This document shows positions 14,797-21,527 of a stretch of 21,527 nucleotides of DNA, piece after piece. The DNA is from Chitinophagales bacterium (GTDB lineage: Bacteria; Bacteroidota; Bacteroidia; Chitinophagales; JADIYW01): positions 1 through 21,527 of the forward strand of contig JADLAH010000010.1 in NCBI GenBank assembly GCA_020848315.1. The letters run 5' to 3'. How positions within the stretch are numbered: the stretch's first letter is position 1; each line of letters starts with the position of its first letter. The position numbers and the translations under genes were made by a program. The notes under the pieces are model-generated. The model made no database searches. It worked only from the letters and a program-made list of their open reading frames with translations, and was not told where the DNA came from.

Positions 14797-16062
14797 TTAT
14801 TTTATTAATTCCCAACTGGATGGTGTGCGTACTATCCCTGCTGATGATTTATTCCATTCTTCTAATTCATCCGGTTTTGGAGTAATTTCTATATTGGTTA
14901 CGGATGGCACATATTCGAGGTGTCCGCTGAGGCATCTGCTACCCACACTCAGGCTATAGATACCAGCTGACAATGGCGGCGCGTAAGTTACTTTAAATTT
15001 ATAAATACCCGGTTCTGTTATATCCAACTTCGGAAAAGACGCGGAAGTACGGCATTCCACCAGAATATTGTCCAGTGCATCTTTCATATTGAAGCCGACA
15101 ATGACTTCTTTGATGGGCTGCAAAAATTCTACGGTAATAATAAAAGACAAAGACTCTCCTTCCATTATCTCCATTCTGCCGTCTTCAAATTCAATTTCCA
15201 ATAAATTGGTCTCAAACGATTTAGTGCCTGCTCTTGGCAATTTCCGCAAATCAATTTTATTCTGTGTCTTGCTGCTCATCACATACTCCGTCAATGCAGC
15301 AGTGACGCCTCCGGAAAACTTGAGTGTTCCGTTTTCCAACAACAGACCATACTTACACAGATTCTGTACCTGCGTAAGGTTGTGGCTCACAAAAAGGATG
15401 GTTTTCCCTTCGTTTTTCGACACCTCATCCATTTTTCCGAGACATTTCCTCTGAAATCCGGCATCTCCAACAGCCAATACTTCATCCAGAATCAGGATAT
15501 CGGTATCCAGATGGGCAGCCACCGCAAACGCGAGGCGGATGCTCATCCCGGAAGAATATCTTTTGAGCGGTGTATCAATATATTTCTCAACACCGGCAAA
15601 TTCTACTATTTCATCGAGTTTCCGGGCAATTTCTCTGCGGTTCATCCCCAGAATAGCGCCATTCAGAAATACGTTCTCGCGACCGGTGAGCTCACCGTTA
15701 AATCCGGTTCCGACTTCCAGCAGGGAGGCCATTTTCCCTTTTATATAAATATTGCCGGTGGTAGGTGTTGTCACCTGTGACAGTATCTTCAACAGGGTCG
15801 ATTTTCCGGCGCCATTGCGCCCTATCACACCCCACACCTCTCCTTTTTTGATTTCGGCATTGATGTCGCGGAGCGCCCACACATAATCAGACGTGCTTTT
15901 TGTAGTGCGATCATTTACCTGTCCTACCTTCAGAAACGGATCTTCCTTTCCCCTGATTCTGGCCCACCAACGGTTCAAATCATGGCTGATAGTGCCCGTA
16001 CCAATTTCGCCCAGGCGATATTGTTTGCTCACATTCTCAATCTTTATGACGGTATCGGACAT
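14797..16062 (-). CDS. wzt: ABC polysaccharide exporter ATPase Wzt with C-terminal glycan-binding domain
   Basis: A 421-residue ATP-binding subunit that powers export of a lipid-linked polysaccharide across the inner membrane with the permease encoded just upstream. Walker A is GRNGAGKST at 81-89, the ABC signature is YSSGM at 169-173, Walker B is LILDE at 190-194 and the H-loop histidine is H227. An insertion of about 35 residues (25-60) precedes the core, as in other Wzt/TagH-type ATPases. Residues about 280-395 form a beta-rich extension matching the position and size of the Wzt C-terminal domain, which in Escherichia coli O9a recognises the finished O-antigen; its presence suggests substrate-selective export of a capped chain. 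The gene starts 3 bp after the permease stop. Confidence 0.95.
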   Translation of the reverse strand: MSDTVIKIENVSKQYRLGEIGTGTISHDLNRWWARIRGKEDPFLKVGQVNDRTTKSTSDYVWALRDINAEIKKGEVWGVIGRNGAGKSTLLKILSQVTTPTTGNIYIKGKMASLLEVGTGFNGELTGRENVFLNGAILGMNRREIARKLDEIVEFAGVEKYIDTPLKRYSSGMSIRLAFAVAAHLDTDILILDEVLAVGDAGFQRKCLGKMDEVSKNEGKTILFVSHNLTQVQNLCKYGLLLENGTLKFSGGVTAALTEYVMSSKTQNKIDLRKLPRAGTKSFETNLLEIEFEDGRMEIMEGESLSFIITVEFLQPIKEVIVGFNMKDALDNILVECRTSASFPKLDITEPGIYKFKVTYAPPLSAGIYSLSVGSRCLSGHLEYVPSVTNIEITPKPDELEEWNKSSAGIVRTPSSWELIK

Positions 16063-16065
16063 AGC

Positions 16066-16917
16066 TTATACGGTATCTGTAAATGATTTTTCAACTTTAT
16101 TGAATATATAGACGCCCACTCCGAACATCAGCATGGCAATGCCCAAACTATAGCCCAAATGCAGCCAGTTGAGCATCCCTTTACCGAGAAAAGCGAACCG
16201 GAATGTTTCAATTACCGAACTCATCGGATTGGCCACTATCAGCCAGCGGTATTTCTCACTCATGGCAGACATCGGCAAAATCACGGGTGTGGCATACATC
16301 AGCAATTGTACGGCGAACTGAATCAGCAGCGCCAAATCGCGGTATTTTGTGGTCAGGGAAGTAATAATCATGCCCATACCGAGTGACAAGACCGCCATGA
16401 TTAGCAGCAGCAACGGCGTGAGCAGAATGTATAAATTCGGCTGTATGGCGTATTTTCCCGACACCACATAAAACAACAGTATCACCACGAAAAGACCGAA
16501 CTGAATCAGGAATTTCGTCAGCGAAGACAGCACGATAGACATCGGCACCACCAGTCTGGGAAAATACACCTTCCCGAATAAATGCGCATTGTCTTTAAAG
16601 GTGGTAGACGTTTTGGTCAGGCACTCCGCAAAATAGTTCCACGCCGTCACGCCCGACAGATAGAACAAAATCGGTGGCACCGCGTCCGTAGAAAGGTTAG
16701 CGATACGACTGAAGATGACCACAAACATCGCAGTGGTAAGCATGGGTTGTATAAAAAACCAGAGCGGTCCAAGAATCGTCTGCTTGTAATTGGTAACGAT
16801 ATCTCTTTTTACAAACAATAGAATCAAGTCTCTGTAAGACCACACATCCTTAAATACCGATGTGGAAAAACGCGATTCGCCGCTTATAATATGAGACCAG
16901 TTTTCTTCTTGTTGCAT
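16066..16917 (-). CDS. wzm: ABC polysaccharide exporter permease Wzm
   Basis: A 283-residue inner-membrane permease of the ABC-2 type that forms the channel for lipid-linked polysaccharide. The N-terminal amphipathic region contains VWSYRDLILLFVKRD (25-39), followed by YKQTILGPLWFFIQP at 44-58, the conserved entry to the first membrane span in this family, and then about six hydrophobic segments. A late NPMSSVIETFRFAFLG block is also typical. The open frame reaches a TTG at 16941, but the ATG at 16917 fits family length better, and the eight extra codons overlap a possible promoter element. It is the first gene of the leftward run, 3 bp before wzt, and diverges from the rSAM operon. Confidence 0.94.
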   Translation of the reverse strand: MQQEENWSHIISGESRFSTSVFKDVWSYRDLILLFVKRDIVTNYKQTILGPLWFFIQPMLTTAMFVVIFSRIANLSTDAVPPILFYLSGVTAWNYFAECLTKTSTTFKDNAHLFGKVYFPRLVVPMSIVLSSLTKFLIQFGLFVVILLFYVVSGKYAIQPNLYILLTPLLLLIMAVLSLGMGMIITSLTTKYRDLALLIQFAVQLLMYATPVILPMSAMSEKYRWLIVANPMSSVIETFRFAFLGKGMLNWLHLGYSLGIAMLMFGVGVYIFNKVEKSFTDTV

Positions 16918-17058
16918 ACGGAGGAAAGCAAAGATAAGCAAATAATAAAAGATTAAAAAAGGAAAACGAACTATTTAGAGATGACCGGATGAAGCCCGTT
17001 GATAGAGATTTATGGCATAATTTTTATAACTTGCATGCTTTAAATCCTGCCATTCCGC
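16918..17058. other. Divergent intergenic region between the two operons
   Basis: This 141-bp AT-rich spacer separates the leftward exporter run from the rightward operon, so it should hold promoters for both directions. Only the minus-strand TATCTTTG element at 16929-16936 is a good match to a known element. For the rightward operon I see no convincing -33/-7 pair; a GCATGC palindrome lies just upstream of the start. No JUMPstart-like or tRNA sequence is seen. Confidence 0.6.
16929..16936 (-). promoter_or_regulatory. Candidate Bacteroidota -7 element upstream of wzm
   Basis: The minus strand reads TATCTTTG, an exact TAnnTTTG match, 11 bp before the wzm ATG. That distance would give a very short leader, and no clear -33 TTTG is visible, only a T-rich tract. 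It may be the operon promoter or a chance match. Confidence 0.35.
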
Positions 17059-17985
17059 ATGTTCGAAACGCCCGTATTATTTTTAGTCTTTAATCGCCTG
17101 GATGCGACGAAACGGGTTTTTGCCGGAATAAGAGATGTTCAGCCCAAATATCTGTTCATCGCTGCTGACGGCCCGAGAAATCAGGTGGCCGGCGAAGCAG
17201 AGAAAACCGAAGCAGTCCGGAACTATATTCTGGAACACATCGACTGGCCATGTGAGGTGAAGACACTCTTCCGCGATACCAATCTGGGCTGCGGCAAAGC
17301 TGTTTCCGGAGCCATCACCTGGTTTTTTGAACACGTGGAAGAGGGAATCATTCTCGAGGACGATACATTGCCTTCGAAAAGTTTTTTCCCTTACTGCGAG
17401 GAATTGCTGCACAGATACCGCGATGATTCACGGATCGGCATGATTTCGGGCAATAACTTCCAGCTCGTACCACCGGGTAAATATGATTATATCTTCACAA
17501 AATACGTAAGTATATGGGGTTGGGCGACCTGGAAACGGGCATGGTCTTTGTATGACTATAACATGAACAGCTACCGTCAGCAACCCAAAGAGACCGAAGA
17601 TTTGCTCCGCAACACCTTTGGTCCGGAAGAAATGGCCGCACGCAGCAGGATTTTTGCGGCCACCGCCGAAGGCAAAATAGACACCTGGGATCACCAGTGG
17701 TTCTTTTGCTGCCTGCTGCATCACCTGCTGACCATTGTACCGGCTTCTAACCTGATCAGCAATATCGGATTCGGCGAAGATGCCACCCATACCACTGATG
17801 CTACGGGCAATCATATGCATTTGCAAACCTGTGACTTGCATTTCCCGCTCAAACATCCTTCTTTTATAGTGCGCTCCGAACAATATGAAAACGCGCTGAA
17901 CAGGGAACGCAGAAAAAAAACAAATCCACCTTCGCTGACAACAAGATGGGCACAAAAACTGAAAACATGGCTTCATCCACAATAA
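17059..17985 (+). CDS. HlpA-like nucleotide-diphospho-sugar transferase (GT-A fold)
   Basis: A 308-residue protein of the type often annotated as hemolytic protein HlpA-like or nucleotide-diphospho-sugar transferase. It starts with TPVLFLVFNRLDATKRVF (4-21), continues with FIAADGPR at 33-40, FRDTNLGCGKAVSGAITWFF at 71-90 and the putative metal-binding EDD at 100-102 (IILEDDTLPS), then SIWGWATWKRAW at 151-162, which is typical of this group. A cytoplasmic sugar transferase role is likely from the fold; none of the substrates is known to me. It is the first gene of the rightward operon, and its 3' end overlaps the start of the rSAM fusion gene by 40 bp (or 19 bp if the second ATG is used). A close relative begins at 21435. 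Confidence 0.87.
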   Translation: MFETPVLFLVFNRLDATKRVFAGIRDVQPKYLFIAADGPRNQVAGEAEKTEAVRNYILEHIDWPCEVKTLFRDTNLGCGKAVSGAITWFFEHVEEGIILEDDTLPSKSFFPYCEELLHRYRDDSRIGMISGNNFQLVPPGKYDYIFTKYVSIWGWATWKRAWSLYDYNMNSYRQQPKETEDLLRNTFGPEEMAARSRIFAATAEGKIDTWDHQWFFCCLLHHLLTIVPASNLISNIGFGEDATHTTDATGNHMHLQTCDLHFPLKHPSFIVRSEQYENALNRERRKKTNPPSLTTRWAQKLKTWLHPQ

Positions 17986-20195
17986 AAAGACTCTTAAAGC
18001 CTGTATATAACCTCGGCAGACTGCGTTTCCAAGACTGGAAGCGGACTTTCTATTATCAGTATTTTCCGGCAAAACCGGAAGTGATTAACTTAAATGCCAA
18101 TGATATCTGCAATTCAAAATGCACCATGTGCAATATCTGGCAGCAAAAACAAGATATCGAAATTTCTCCGGAGCAACTGTCGCAGATATTTACCGACCCC
18201 CTGTTTTCCGACATCAAACACATCGGTATCACCGGAGGAGAACCTACCCTGAGAGAAGACCTGCCCGGATTGTACGAGGCCGCCTGCAAACAGTTGCCCA
18301 ACCTGAAAGGACTGAGCATTATCACTAATGCCATCAAATCCAAAGATGTTATTAAAAGAATTCTGGAAGTGAAAGAAGTCTGTGACCGCTACGGCAAGAC
18401 TTTCAGCATCATGGTATCACTGGACGGTGTGGGGCAAACACATGAAAAAATCCGCGGCAGAGAAGGCAATTTCGAGTCGGCCATGGAGGTAATTAATTAC
18501 TTCAGAAACAACACAAAAATTCCCGTTGCCATCGGCTGCACCATCTCTAAAGAAAACGTGTGGGAAGTAGATGCATTACTCGATTTTTTAAAAAAAGAAA
18601 ATATATACGGCCGGTTCCGCATCGCAGAATTTATCCAGCGTTTGTATAATGCCGACCGCGGAGATGTCATCCGGAATTTCACGGAAGAAGAGAAATACCA
18701 TTTACAATGTTTCTTCCAAAAACTCATCATGACTTATGAAAAGGACGAAACCTATCAGCGCACCTATCGGAGCATCATAAATATTCTGGGTGGCGGCCAA
18801 CGGACTATCGGCTGTCCGTATCAGAGCAAAGGGCTCGTACTGGATTCCAGAGGAGACATACACTACTGCGCGCCCAAATCCAGGAAAATCGGAAATGCCC
18901 TGAAAATTTCCGCTTTGCAGACTTTCAACGGACACCTCAGTGAGCGCAGAAGAATCATGAAAGAACATTGCAGCGATTGTGTGCACGACTACCACGCGCC
19001 ACTCACTTATCGCGAGCAGGTAGAACAATACAAGACCATTTTCTGGAAACTGCTGTACAGAATTGACCATATTTCAAAGGCAAGTTGGCTCAAAATTCCG
19101 CTGCTCTTTTCCCGTCCCAACAACACAAATGGCCTCAAACGCGTATATATTGTCGGCTGGTACGGCACCGAAACGGTCGGCGACAAAGCCATTCTCGGTG
19201 GTATCATCGATTTTTACAGGGAAAAATACCAAAACAAAGTTGCTTTCTTTATTTCCAGTATCTATCCCTTTGTAACGAAAAAAACCATCCGTGAACTGGA
19301 CTGTCCCGACGCGACCGTCATTCCGTTCCACAGCTATGATTTTGCAAAATATGCCGCACATGCCGATGAAGTGGTCATGGGCGGCGGACCGCTGATGGAT
19401 ATGGAAACATTGTCCATTCCACAATGGGCATTTAACATCGCGAAATTATTTAAACGCCATACCGTCGTTTTCGGGTGCGGATTAGGTCCGCTAAAAGAAA
19501 AGCGGTATATCAACGCCGTGAAAGATATCCTGCTGCACAGCGATGAAATCAAACTGCGCGACAGCAAGTCGGTGGAATATGCAGCAACGGTCCTTCAACT
19601 GGACAGAAAAGATATCGTCAACTCCGGTGACAGTGCACATTTTTACATTTCAGCACTGGCAAAAAAAATGGTACCGCAGGAGCCTGCCAATACGCTCGCC
19701 TGCTTCCTCCGCGAGTGGACATCCGAATATCAGGGACAGCTCAGCAAGGAAGCTTTTCTGGCTCAGAGAGATGCGTTTGAGCAAGGACTGGCAACAGCCA
19801 TACAGGATATCTGCAGCCGGCATCAGCTGACTCCTGCCTTCTATCCGATGCATACCTTCACGGTAGGCAATGATGACAGGGATTTTTACCGAAGATTTGT
19901 CAATACCTATTTTAAGGATACACCCTATGTATTGTATCAGCAGAATGCCACCATAGAAATCGTGGTGAAGGCGATGACCACCTCGAAGATGAATTTGTGT
20001 ATGCGATTCCACTCTGTATTATTTGCCTCCACACTACGCACCAATTTCCTCGCGGTGGACTATACCAACGGTGGAAAAATTCTGGGATACTTGTCCGACC
20101 ACCAGGAAACAGACCGCATGATCAGCCTTCAGCAACTGGCAGAAAACGATACGGAAGCTATCAGAAAATGGTATGCAAAAGCCCATATCTTATGA
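17946..20195 (+). CDS. Radical SAM - polysaccharide pyruvyl transferase fusion protein
   Basis: A 749-residue two-domain protein. Residues about 45-350 are a radical SAM domain: C55-x3-C59-x2-C62 binds the SAM-coordinating iron-sulfur cluster, GGEP is at 97-100, MVSLDG at 156-161, and four later cysteines (C290, C308, C342, C345) could bind one auxiliary cluster as in twitch/SPASM-type enzymes. Residues about 398-749 resemble polysaccharide pyruvyl transferases (CsaB/WcaK type): GTETVGDKAILGG at 407-419, GGGPLMDM at 479-486, FGCGLGPL at 509-516, LRDSKSVEYA at 537-546 and CMRFHSVLFAS at 685-695. The linker is about 45 residues. A radical modification of a sugar together with ketal or glycosyl-type transfer is the natural inference, but neither reaction is shown. 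The start at 17946 overlaps the previous gene; the ATG at 17967 (742 residues) is equally possible. It couples to the next gene by ATGA. Confidence 0.9.
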   Translation: MGTKTENMASSTIKRLLKPVYNLGRLRFQDWKRTFYYQYFPAKPEVINLNANDICNSKCTMCNIWQQKQDIEISPEQLSQIFTDPLFSDIKHIGITGGEPTLREDLPGLYEAACKQLPNLKGLSIITNAIKSKDVIKRILEVKEVCDRYGKTFSIMVSLDGVGQTHEKIRGREGNFESAMEVINYFRNNTKIPVAIGCTISKENVWEVDALLDFLKKENIYGRFRIAEFIQRLYNADRGDVIRNFTEEEKYHLQCFFQKLIMTYEKDETYQRTYRSIINILGGGQRTIGCPYQSKGLVLDSRGDIHYCAPKSRKIGNALKISALQTFNGHLSERRRIMKEHCSDCVHDYHAPLTYREQVEQYKTIFWKLLYRIDHISKASWLKIPLLFSRPNNTNGLKRVYIVGWYGTETVGDKAILGGIIDFYREKYQNKVAFFISSIYPFVTKKTIRELDCPDATVIPFHSYDFAKYAAHADEVVMGGGPLMDMETLSIPQWAFNIAKLFKRHTVVFGCGLGPLKEKRYINAVKDILLHSDEIKLRDSKSVEYAATVLQLDRKDIVNSGDSAHFYISALAKKMVPQEPANTLACFLREWTSEYQGQLSKEAFLAQRDAFEQGLATAIQDICSRHQLTPAFYPMHTFTVGNDDRDFYRRFVNTYFKDTPYVLYQQNATIEIVVKAMTTSKMNLCMRFHSVLFASTLRTNFLAVDYTNGGKILGYLSDHQETDRMISLQQLAENDTEAIRKWYAKAHIL

Positions 20196-21388
20196 AGATT
20201 GTGCAGGTAAATACCGGCGACACCGGAGGCGCTTTTCAGGCGGCCTACCGCCTGCAGCACGGCCTGCAGACGCAGGGTGTTACTTCTGATTTTCTGGTGC
20301 TCTACCAACAGCGGAAAGAACTCCGCGATGTGCAGGAATTTCTGGGCAATCAATCATTTATTTCCAGAATAAAACACTCCGTCAGGTTTAATCTGCTGCA
20401 ACGAAAGATAGACAAAGCCATACACGGAAAGCCTGCCGCGCTTTTTCGTTTTCCCTACAGTCCTTTCAGAATTCAGGAGCATCCGCTCGTCCGTCAATCA
20501 GATATCGTTCATCTTCACTGGATGGCAAAATTCCTGGATTATCCGACTTTTTTCCGGGAAATAAAACAGCCGGTGGTCTGGACATTGCACGATACCAACC
20601 CCTTCAACGGCGGATTTAATTATGAAAGCTACGCGTTACCGGAATATCAGCAACTAGACGCCATGATAAGAGCCGTCAAGAAAACACACCTCGCACAAGC
20701 GGATAATCTGCACATTATCGGTATCAGCAAATGGATACTCCGGTTGTCTCAACAATCTGAACTGCTGGGTCGGTTTCCGCATCACTATATTCCCAACGGG
20801 ATTGATGTTTCTGTTTTTAAACCGTCCGATAAAATGGCCGCGCGCAGATTTTTCAACTTGCCGCAGGATAAAAAAATCATCTTATTTGTGGCGGAAGCGC
20901 TGGACGACAAACGCAAAGGATTTGCTTTTCTGGAAGAATCCCTTCGCTTGCTGTCGCCGGAGTCTGCTTTACTGGTAACGCTGGGAAAAGGCAGTGTGAG
21001 CAGTCATCTGCCGGTGCACAGTCTCGGATTTATCTCCGACCCTGAACGGATCGCGCTGGCTTATGCGGCCGCAGATATTTTTGTCATTCCGTCTCTGGAA
21101 GATAATCTGCCCAATTCGGTGATGGAAGCCATTGCCTGCGGAACACCGGTAGCCGGATTTGAGGTAGGCGGCATCCCTGATATGGTCCGGCACGGAGAAA
21201 ATGGTCTGCTTGCCGCGGCTCAGGACAGTACACAACTCGGAAACCACATGCTGCAGCTGCTCAGCGATGATATCATGCGCGAAAAAATGGGACTACGTGC
21301 CCGGGAAATTGCCATCGCGGAATACAGCCTGGAAATACAGGCCAAACGGCATATGGCGCTCTACACCACTCTTCTTCAGGGAAGATAA
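20192..21388 (+). CDS. Glycosyltransferase, family 4 (GT-B fold), WcaL/WcaC-like
   Basis: A 398-residue family-4 transferase. The start is set at the ATG at 20192, which overlaps the fusion gene stop as ATGA and gives the expected N-terminus MKIVQVNTGDTGGAFQAA; the open frame extends far upstream, but only as overlap with the fusion gene. Motifs: SDIVHLHWMAKF at 103-114 and WTLHDTNPFNGG at 130-141 in the acceptor domain, IPNGID at 200-205 at the domain junction, and IPSLEDNLPNSVMEAIACGTPV at 299-320, the donor-binding site, with D304 and E312 at E-x7-E spacing. This LEDNLPN variant is common in colanic-acid-type and related GT4 enzymes. It probably adds a sugar to the chain in the cytoplasm. 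Substrate unknown. Confidence 0.92.
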   Translation: MKIVQVNTGDTGGAFQAAYRLQHGLQTQGVTSDFLVLYQQRKELRDVQEFLGNQSFISRIKHSVRFNLLQRKIDKAIHGKPAALFRFPYSPFRIQEHPLVRQSDIVHLHWMAKFLDYPTFFREIKQPVVWTLHDTNPFNGGFNYESYALPEYQQLDAMIRAVKKTHLAQADNLHIIGISKWILRLSQQSELLGRFPHHYIPNGIDVSVFKPSDKMAARRFFNLPQDKKIILFVAEALDDKRKGFAFLEESLRLLSPESALLVTLGKGSVSSHLPVHSLGFISDPERIALAYAAADIFVIPSLEDNLPNSVMEAIACGTPVAGFEVGGIPDMVRHGENGLLAAAQDSTQLGNHMLQLLSDDIMREKMGLRAREIAIAEYSLEIQAKRHMALYTTLLQGR

Positions 21389-21434
21389 ACGCATCATTCA
21401 AAATCCTTGCTTTTTATTATCTTAGCAACTGCTT

Positions 21435-21527
21435 ATGCTGAACACGCCTGTCTTATTTTTGATTTTCAATCGTCCGGATACGACGAGACAGGTGTTTGCA
21501 AAAATCCGGGAAATACAACCCAGACAA
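21435..21527 (+). CDS. HlpA-like nucleotide-diphospho-sugar transferase, 5' part only
   Basis: An open frame starting at ATG 21435 runs to the window edge (31 codons, no stop). It begins [20 protein letters not shown] and matches the first 30 residues of the transferase encoded at 17059-17985 at 19 of 30 positions, so it is a second member of the same family. It lies 46 bp after the family-4 gene. Nothing can be said about its catalytic part, which is outside the window. Confidence 0.85.
   Translation, partial: MLNTPVLFLIFNRPDTTRQVFAKIREIQPRQ

Noticed and set aside
17428..18072. Antisense open frame of 214 codons opposite the HlpA-like transferase
   Set aside because: It lies fully opposite a recognisable gene and the start of the fusion gene, has no domain-like pattern, and is explained by codon bias of the real strand.
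19997..20191. Upstream extension of the family-4 transferase frame
   Set aside because: It overlaps the conserved C-terminus of the fusion protein for 195 bases, reads like out-of-frame sequence, and the ATG at 20192 gives the correct family N-terminus with an ATGA overlap.
21407..21428. TTGCT...AGCAA inverted repeat and TATCTTAG before the last partial gene
   Set aside because: The stem is only 5 bp with a 12-nt loop and no U-tract, and the -7-like match has a mismatch and no -33 partner; too weak to call a terminator or promoter.

Overview
The window looks like part of a surface-polysaccharide (O-antigen or capsule type) biosynthesis locus of a Bacteroidota bacterium. Evidence: nearly every gene is a glycosyltransferase or polysaccharide-export gene, G+C is moderate (sampled lines about 45-52%), Shine-Dalgarno motifs are weak or absent, and two copies of TATCTTTG, an exact match to the Bacteroidota -7 promoter element TAnnTTTG, lie upstream of gene starts. 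I cannot name a genus. The family assignments below come from motifs read by eye, not from database searches.

Layout. A divergent intergenic region near 16918-17058 separates two transcription directions. Leftward (minus strand, 16917 down to 15) run fifteen tightly packed genes: ABC exporter permease and ATPase (wzm, wzt), two related GT-B-like transferases with a polytopic membrane protein between them, an RfbE-like sugar-nucleotide epimerase, a GT61-type protein, a DPM1-like polyprenyl-phosphate glycosyltransferase coupled to a second polytopic membrane protein, two family-2 transferases, a family-4 transferase, then after a gap holding a candidate promoter another family-2 transferase, an asparagine-synthetase-type amidotransferase and a final family-4 transferase. 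Rightward (plus strand, from 17059) run an HlpA-like GT-A transferase, a large radical SAM / polysaccharide pyruvyl transferase fusion, a family-4 transferase and the first 31 codons of a second HlpA-like transferase cut off by the window edge.

How it fits together (inference). Wzm/Wzt point to ABC-transporter-dependent synthesis: cytoplasmic transferases build the chain on a lipid carrier and the exporter, with a carbohydrate-binding tail on Wzt, moves it across the inner membrane. The amidotransferase, epimerase and rSAM-pyruvyltransferase fusion would modify sugars. The DPM1-like enzyme and its membrane partner could supply and use a lipid-linked sugar outside the membrane. No initiating phosphoglycosyltransferase, Wzx or certain Wzy is visible here.

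Two things stand out. First, the 749-residue fusion joins a radical SAM enzyme (CxxxCxxC plus four distal cysteines) to a complete pyruvyltransferase-like domain. Second, a very AT-rich segment (about 11184-13534) carrying one transferase and one membrane protein is bounded exactly by a 78-bp direct repeat (77 of 78 identical) formed by the 3' ends of two otherwise diverged paralogues. This is the signature expected of a cassette inserted by homologous recombination.

Several starts were set by codon inspection: upstream GTG or TTG starts were replaced by ATG in three genes, two genes appear to use TTG, and the family-4 transferase after the fusion starts at 20192 in an ATGA overlap.
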